From assembly GCA_000310025.1 (NCBI GenBank), contig FN648539.1:82368-146367 (forward strand): a stretch of 64,000 nt of DNA. The letters are read 5' to 3'. Below are positions 59,404 through 64,000 of the stretch, in pieces. Below the pieces are notes generated by a model. That model saw nothing but the letters and a program-made list of their open reading frames with translations. It did no database searches and had not been told where the DNA came from. The translations under genes were made by a program, and so were the position numbers. Position 1 is the first letter of the stretch. Each line of letters begins with the position of its first letter. The DNA comes from Ectocarpus siliculosus. Lineage: Eukaryota; Sar; Phaeophyceae; Ectocarpales; Ectocarpaceae.

Positions 59404-61942
59404 CAGTAGAGGTCCCTGTTTAAGGCCGCAAATTTAAGGCCGGTGGCCCTTTTTAAGGCCGGTGAAATCGTCTGTCACACTTTCCTTCCTTTTTAAGGCC
59501 GCATAGGCCTTAATCAGGGTTAGTCCCTATTTAAGGCCTATTAGGGCATCCGCGCACCCTATATAAGGCCGGTTTTGGTGTGACGCACCCAGTTCTTCGC
59601 CAGCATTATTCAAGCCGCAACACAACCACTCTAGAGATCTACACAACAGCAATACCTAGCGCATACCCCTACCGACCCAACCAGTAGGGGCACACATGCC
59701 TTGTGCGGCTGGTGAACTGTGCCAACTGCCAGACCGTACGCCAGAAGCCCCTGACGGCCACCAATGTCACGGAGGGTGTGGCGGCAGACTGCACGGACTG
59801 TGTGGGGAACAAGACCAAGATGCGGAGTTCGAAACCGCCCGCATCTGCTATGCGTGCATTGCCTCCAAGCAAAAGCAAAAGGCTAGTGATGCCTCCACAG
59901 CTGGCAAGGGCTCCACAGCTGGCAAGGGCAAGCGCAAAGGGTCAGCCACGGAGAGCGGAGACACGGCAAGACCAAAAAAAACGAAACCAGCCAACCACCC
60001 GGACATGACTGGTTCGCGGACGCGGATGGACATCGGCACCAAGATGGAGATCCTACGTCTGCTGGACAAGGGCACGCGGACGCAGAAGTCGATCGCAGAG
60101 CAGTTCAACTGCGGGGAGCGCACGGTGCGTAACGTCAAGGCCGAGCGGGCGAAGATAGAGAATCAGGCCGCCAAAACTCGCAGCAGCGCCACCTCAAGGA
60201 AGAACCTTCGGGCGGGGGATTTTCCCGAGGTATGCTAGAGTATGTATTGATTTTTTTTTTGCAGCCTGAATTGTACCACTCGGTGTTGATTTTTTTTTTT
60301 TGTCAGCCTGCCGTTTGTACCACACTCGGTTGATATCGCACTTTCAAGAAAAATCGCAGTGCTTCATGTGTGCAAATAGCGACCCCCCCCAAAGCAGTCT
60401 GGATTATGCACTGAGATTATGCTTTGCGCGGTCAACTGCATTGGAAGCACCACGAACATTTTTCATCTGATGCACCACCCCACACACGACAAAAAAAGGC
60501 ACAAACATATTTAAATTTATACACATTTTTTTCCACTGCTCATTTTATCTGCATGTGCATTTTGGCTAGGGTGGCGTGAACTTTCGTGCTGGTGCGTAAC
60601 TTTGTGATATTATTCATCCGTGAAAGCAGTACCGTTCTAACCCGCGCACCACCGATTTGAACCCTGTGGTGCTTGCTGCTGACTTTGTACAGTTGGATTC
60701 TTTAGTTTTGGGCCTCGTCAACAAGGCGCGGATGGCGAAGTACACCGTCACCGGCAACGTTATCCGATCGTTCGGCCGCTCTGCCAAGGCCACCCTGTTG
60801 GGCTCGGAAAAAACGACTGACTCCGTGAGGAAGAGGCTCGAGGACTTCAAGGCTGGCGACAAGTGGAGCAAGAACTTCGTGAAGCGCAACGACCTCCACA
60901 GCCACAAACTTCATGGGACGGCCGGCAGCGTCGACCACGACCGCATCAAAGAGGGCATGGAGGAGGTCCGCGCTGCTTGCGAGAAGTACCCGGCGAGGAA
61001 CATTTTCAACGTCGACGAGACCGGCATCCAGTGGAAGCTCATAGCCAGGAGGACGTATCTTGCCGCGTTCGAGGCACTTTCGTCGCACTTCGGGGCTCTG
61101 GAGGCGGCAGCGGAGGGGAGCGGCAACCATGACGCCGCTTTCCACATTCAGAAGGCCAAAATGGCAATGATCGCAGCGCATGGTTCGAAGGCAACGAGGC
61201 AGACAGACATGAGGCAATTTTTGTAGACTCGATAGGCGCAAGGGGGGAGGCATCAGTTGAGTGTGGTTCTCACGCGTCCGGTGTCATGTCCAGTTTCATC
61301 CTTGTATTTTCAACTTTCGTGTGCCGTTGTTAGTGTATCTGGGGGTGGAGAGGTCGGGCTGTTCGATTTTTGTGTCGACTTTGTGTTCGACGGGTAAGCA
61401 CCAGTTGGTCAGTCGGTGCAACATGTGCATTTTTCCATGGTTGTTGTGTTGTGCAGATCGTCGGACTTTTTTTTGCTGTGGGCGTCCTCTCATTCTGATC
61501 AGGATTGGCAGTATTATTGTCGACCTTCACAGAGGGTGTCACTCGATGAGATATGTATGTACTTCGCACGTACCAAGTGAAATACTTCTAATATACTTCT
61601 ACATATTTTCTGTTGACGTCAGCTGCGGCAGCAAGTAATACATATTTGGAAATATGCAACATCATTTTTTGTCACGACTTGTGCGGCAATATTTATCTTT
61701 CATGTATAGCGTGCTTCCTGCGAGCCTTCAGACAAGTTGGGGCCCGCCACCGTCCCGAAAGGCTTGAGTGCAGCATCAATATTCCTCAATAAGGCCGGTA
61801 TCGGCCTTATTGAGGAAAACTCAATCCTCTATAAGGCCGGTACCGGCCTTAAACAAGACCCGTTCCCAATAAGGCCGGGTGCCCTATTTAAGGCCGGTTA
61901 TTTCGTCTGTCACAGGGCGGCCTTAAACAGGGACCTCTACTG
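59404..61942 (+). mobile_element. pogo/Tigger-like DNA transposon, internally deleted
   Basis: Terminal inverted repeats of 26 bp are identical: 59404-59429 (CAGTAGAGGTCCCTGTTTAA...) and 61917-61942. TA target duplications lie at 59402-59403 and 61943-61944. Both subterminal regions carry many AAGGCCGG motifs in either orientation (at least five on each side), likely transposase-binding or regulatory sites. The element encodes a two-exon protein (separate entry) and sits inside the 5' LTR of the gypsy element; without it the LTR sequence is continuous with other copies. Perfect ends suggest recent insertion. Confidence 0.9.
59696..61226 (+). CDS. Tigger/pogo transposase with N-terminal Cys/His finger, catalytic core deleted
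   Basis: Two exons, 59696-60229 and 60693-61226, each exactly 178 codons and in phase, joined by a GT-AG intron (GAG|GTATGC; TTTGTACAG|TTG), predicting 355 residues. Residues 1-54 contain Cys 3, 9, 24, 28, 36, 51, 54 and His 22, 25, 33, a PHD/RING-like zinc-finger pattern. About residues 103-156 is a CENP-B/pogo helix-turn-helix (GTKMEILRLLDKG, KSIAEQFNCGERTVRNVKAE). Exon 2 holds the second HTH (KWSKNFVKRNDLHSHKL) and the first catalytic block FNVDETGIQWKL. After RRTYLA the frame runs straight into a C-terminal tail, so the remaining DDE core is missing without a frameshift. Such a product might bind element ends but could not catalyse transposition. A host-tamed or dominant-negative role is speculation. 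Confidence 0.75.
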
Positions 61943-62029
61943 TATCAGGCAAGGCCTAGGACCAGAATTCTCCCCACTTGGCTTGGGGGGACTGGTGGGT
62001 TCACCTGTTTGGTGATTGCAAACAGACCT

Positions 62030-62053
62030 TAGGGTTAGGGTTAGGGTTAGGGC
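62030..62053 (+). repeat. Interstitial telomere-type repeat (TTAGGG)x4
   Basis: Four exact TTAGGG units sit inside the LTR of the 54-62 kb element. The other two LTR copies lack them at the matching place (after AAACAGA), so they arose in this copy. Confidence 0.95.
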
Positions 62054-62196
62054 TAATTTATAGAGTCTCTCTCTCCATCTATTCCTCTCTGCTGCCAATT
62101 TGCAAACCAGGCAGATAGGAACCCTAATCTACCATTTCCTAAGACACGCAGATATCCACTGTAAACTACCATTACCCAGGTGCTGTTGAGTCCACA

Positions 62197-64000
62197 TGTA
62201 ACCTGCCAGACTCACGTCTATTACGGGGATAAACCAGCGGCAGAGCATGTGTTTTGTCCTTTGTTGGTCCATACCCAGATATTGCATCGTCCCGTCTTGA
62301 ACTGCCGCTGTTAATGCTCGTGATTATATGTTTAAATCACAAATGACAAAATGCGGACACAGCAGCATGAGTGCAGCAGTAGCGCCGAGGCCTCCAACGC
62401 GCTGATATATTGGGTTCTGCTGTCAATATGATACGCTTTGTGAGTATTGGGGGGGTTGCTACTCAGAAAGAAATGTGAGAGGTGTGTGCCACCTCGCCAA
62501 ACTGCTGTTTGGAAAAAATACGGTGAGATGACCTATTTGTGGCAGACAGAAACACAAATCTTCGGCACCACGCAGCAGGAGAGCGTAGCAGCTGATTAAC
62601 AGGGCCTCCGACACGCAAATTATTTCGTGTTGGTCATACATGTGATGCTTGCTCTCAACGCCGCTGCCGCCCTCTGATTGTCAAAGTACTTTTCAACGGG
62701 TGATGGTCAAGGAACGGGGTCGCAAGGGTGAAAGGCGAACCGGCAAACTTGTGAAATTGCAATTGTTTTCGTCGAGAGTACTCGTGTTTGCTTGTTAAAC
62801 GAGTGCCCAGCATGCCTGTGTGTTTGAGTGATGTTACAGCGCACATGCAGCATATTTGAACCACAAACAGTTGACGACATGCCGTTGAGTTTCTTTTTGG
62901 ACATTGCAGTTGCAGGCGTGGCCTTGAGCTGGTCAGTGAAATCAAATACTACAGTGAGCCCAGGCTGCTGCTCTGATAATTCTTTCATGGCATTACTATC
63001 ATGGAGGTCAAGGGGGGCGTTATATAGCGTGTGTAAGCTACGAAGGCCAATGGAAGAGCGAGAGTCTCACCGTTATCTGGTATAACAGAGTCGTTATTGT
63101 TTGGGAGTCCATATCTCTCGTCGAATGAGTCCAGAGTTGACCGCGACGACAAAAATATGCACAAATCAACTCACCAACGTCAACTGCGATTGCGGCGATT
63201 CAAACTAGAAAGGGAGTCGTTTCGGCGTCGCGTGCGATGCTGCCTGCATACTTGCTGTGATCATATCGACGTTTTTCCGACATGTTTAGTGCGTTGAGCA
63301 TGTGATATACACCGTAGCTTGGTGCTATATAACACCCACAGACAATGACTGTCTGCGTTTTCCCAGTGGCGTTTGATTTGCTTGGAGTGTAATCTCGTAC
63401 TTTGAGCCGTCCTTTTTGGGAGCACATGTGCCTGTTGGAGTGCGTGAACAAATTAAAGGGTCTTTTGGATGAAGGAATCCTTTCAGAATTTGCAAATGTT
63501 TTGGGCCAAAAACGTGCCGTGGTCAGTGGCTCAACAGACTAGAGCCAGTTCGAAGTAGCCAACCAACGATCCCAAAAGCAGGTTGGCTACGTCACCGATA
63601 CGCTGAAAAACACGACTCCACTTGTAAAAACTTTGTCAACACCAACGCGTACAACGTTCACTGCACACAAAACACACAGCCACGGACCACCAGTAGTGAG
63701 TAGAATTTTTTTCTTGATTGATTCATAGTGTATGTACGGTATGTAATCAAGTATCGCGGAATTTAAAGAAGATTTAACTCTCCACCTGGATCCAGTGGTA
63801 CGTGCGCCCAGTTTCTTGTCTTCATCCAAGTCAAAATAATCTTCGGCGACCAGTGTGTCTCATTGTACTGCTCGATTTTGTTGTTGCAGAGTGCTAGAGC
63901 GATGTCTTCTCATCGTGAGGTCACGACAGCTATTTCACGATTGCTATTGTACGGCATCATTGGCTGGGGGCGTTGTCGATAGGGCTGTGCAGGGGGCCCA
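62197..64000. other. Right edge, no gene established
   Basis: I find no recognisable host gene or repeat boundary. A minus-strand frame at 62988-62707 (starting MKELSEQQPGLTVVFDFTD) has a protein-like composition but no family I know and no splice partner. The plus strand shows only short frames. Confidence 0.35.

Larger units (their letters stand above)
54410..62196 (-). mobile_element. Broken Ty3/gypsy LTR retrotransposon with two nested DNA transposons
   Basis: On the minus strand, in order: a 5' LTR (about 269 bp, split into 62196-61943 and 59403-59387 by the pogo-like element), leader, a gag-like region (about 59.2-58 kb), reverse transcriptase (57.0-55.9 kb, with FYGSLDPLQGYWQCP and CFIWVDDVLYWG), RNase H (about 55.6-54.9 kb, NWVVFGTE, FFTDHRKLVYIF) and integrase core (about 54.7-54.4 kb, EVVHFDYLYVG, VMMDDMSNWVWLE). 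RT-RNase H-integrase order is typical of Ty3/gypsy. The 3' part and 3' LTR are absent. The reading frames are interrupted many times, so it is a fossil of considerable age, older than its two insertions. Without insertions it spans about 4.6 kb. Confidence 0.8.

Noticed and set aside
62707-62988. Minus-strand 93-codon frame beginning MKELSEQQPGL
   Set aside because: Protein-like at first glance, but no known family, no promoter or splice context; kept only as a note in the right-edge entry.

Overview
This window reads as nuclear DNA of an intron-rich eukaryote. A brown alga or related stramenopile (Ectocarpus-like) fits best. The reasons are many short exons with GT-AG introns of a few hundred bases, roughly balanced base composition, TTAGGG repeats, LINE and Ty3/gypsy remnants, and six adjacent genes that strictly alternate strand (-,+,-,+,-,+), a layout described for Ectocarpus. 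The assignment is inference; no rRNA or plastid marker is present. Family identities rest on recalled motifs and on splice phases worked out by hand, not on a database search.

The left two thirds (about 1.1-45.8 kb) is genic. In order: a long coiled-coil protein (-); Mediator subunit MED17 (+), whose start is 130 bp from the coiled-coil gene's presumed start; an acetyl-CoA transporter of the SLC33A1/AT-1 family (-), tail-to-tail with MED17 with only 48 bp between stop codons; the nuclear exosome helicase MTR4/SKIV2L2 (+), 22 recognised exons over 15.4 kb with a LINE fragment in its first intron; a TMX2-type thioredoxin-like membrane protein (-); and proteasome subunit beta-6/PSMB1 (+). They are unrelated housekeeping genes with no sign of operon-like cooperation. 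Exon phases agree across every junction I could place.

The right third (about 46-64 kb) has no recognisable host gene. It holds a 41-bp and a 110/220-bp minisatellite, a pair of inverted 260-bp repeats, three diverged 209-bp tandem units and a nested transposon complex. In that complex a broken minus-strand Ty3/gypsy element carries a pogo/Tigger transposon inside its 5' LTR and a 603-bp TA-flanked MITE inside its reverse-transcriptase region. Two further LTR copies of the same family lie at 46.6 and 49.9 kb. The pogo-like element is the most interesting object: perfect 26-bp terminal inverted repeats, an intact two-exon reading frame, a Cys/His-rich finger in front of the DNA-binding domain, and an in-frame loss of most of the catalytic core.

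I did not find a convincing new multi-gene system. The best leads are the finger-bearing core-deleted Tigger protein, the MITE, a foldback element at 40.1 kb and the compact gene-end arrangements.
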